This document shows positions 28,196 through 28,374 of a stretch of 28,374 bases of DNA, piece by piece (within the stretch, counting starts at the first letter, position 1; each line of letters opens with the position of its first letter). The translations under genes were made by a program, and so were the position numbers. Source of the stretch: a virus; IMG/VR virus record IMGVR_UViG_3300028041_000005, positions 1 through 28,374 of that record, one strand, 5' to 3'. The notes under the pieces were generated by a model. It did not search any database. It saw nothing but the letters and a program-made list of their open reading frames with translations, and was not told where the DNA came from.

Positions 28196-28374
28196 GCGAC
28201 GAACATCCGGCGGATACGCTCCGCTGCCGCCTCGATGGCCGCTGCCTCGTGCGCAGCCGCCGCGCCGCTCTCGGACAGCGCGATTACCTGTTTGCGCAGA
28301 GCCCCGACTTCGCCTGCCAGCGCCTCGCTGCGGGCGCGCCACTCGTCACGCTCGGCACGCATGGCCGCCAGGGC
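28192..28374 (-). CDS. Coiled-coil protein, C-terminal part (5' end off the window)
   Basis: The frame is open from the right edge to TGA 28192, which overlaps the next ATG (ATGA). The 60 visible residues are a helical, charged repeat (MRAERDEWRARSEALAGEVG, then ALRKQVIALSESGAAAAHEA, then AAIEAAAERIRRMFVA), compatible with a coiled coil. Phage proteins of this sort include small scaffold-like or DNA-associated proteins. Without its beginning no family can be given. Confidence 0.6.
   Translation of the reverse strand, partial: ALAAMRAERDEWRARSEALAGEVGALRKQVIALSESGAAAAHEAAAIEAAAERIRRMFVA

Noticed and set aside
1-28374. Search for tRNA genes, CRISPR arrays and insertion sequences
   Set aside because: No cloverleaf-like tRNA, regular spacer array or transposase was noticed by eye. 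The only mobile feature seen is the homing cassette; a tRNA scan could still find a weak one.

Overview
The window is part of a tailed double-stranded DNA phage (siphovirus type) or a prophage of one. DNA is strongly GC-rich. Genes are densely packed with ATGA, GTGA or TGATG stop/start overlaps, and GTG and TTG starts are common. The capsid, DnaT-like connector, J-domain and Gly-rich adhesin types, together with TAGGCT-like -10 elements, fit a phage of a high-GC actinobacterium (Actinomycetota, possibly Thermoleophilia). The host cannot be fixed from the sequence. Nearly everything is on the minus strand; the exceptions are a repressor, a small membrane protein and a homing endonuclease.

Right to left in transcription order: (i) 28374-25428, packaging: a partial coiled-coil protein, a small protein, a plus-strand homing endonuclease gene inserted at the start of a membrane-protein gene, an HExxH protein, a Pro/Gly-rich ORF, an HNH endonuclease and the small terminase. 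(ii) 25431-17847, head and neck: large terminase, portal, scaffold, major capsid protein, small proteins, DnaT-like connector, gp10-like protein and tail terminator. (iii) 17843-7448, tail: tube protein, two tail-assembly chaperone reading frames joined by a probable +1 (or -2) frameshift, tape measure, a 1148-aa multidomain baseplate protein, a hub-like protein and an OB-fold/Gly-rich adhesin. No endolysin, holin or integrase is visible.

The control region (about 7438-6213) has a rightward XRE repressor (6514-6909) and a membrane protein, opposed by a leftward Cro-like XRE gene. A 61-bp palindromic intergenic region (6433-6481) lies between them with a good leftward promoter. Leftward from it runs the early operon (6413-1). 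It contains an unusual structured non-coding stretch (5670-5848), YqaJ exonuclease plus RecT annealing protein, a zinc-ribbon protein broken by a G10 tract, four single-helix microproteins (29 to 50 aa), small Zn and HTH proteins, a J-domain protein, and a replication initiator that carries an iteron-like array and runs off the left end.

The most unusual items are: the homing-endonuclease cassette with an 18-bp direct repeat that recreates the start codon of the interrupted gene, and a 22-bp inverted repeat beside it; the iteron-like array in the initiator gene; the structured leader of the recombination genes; the membrane-segment extension on the capsid protein; and the run of translation-coupled membrane microproteins, two of which share an identical 16-bp stop/start junction.
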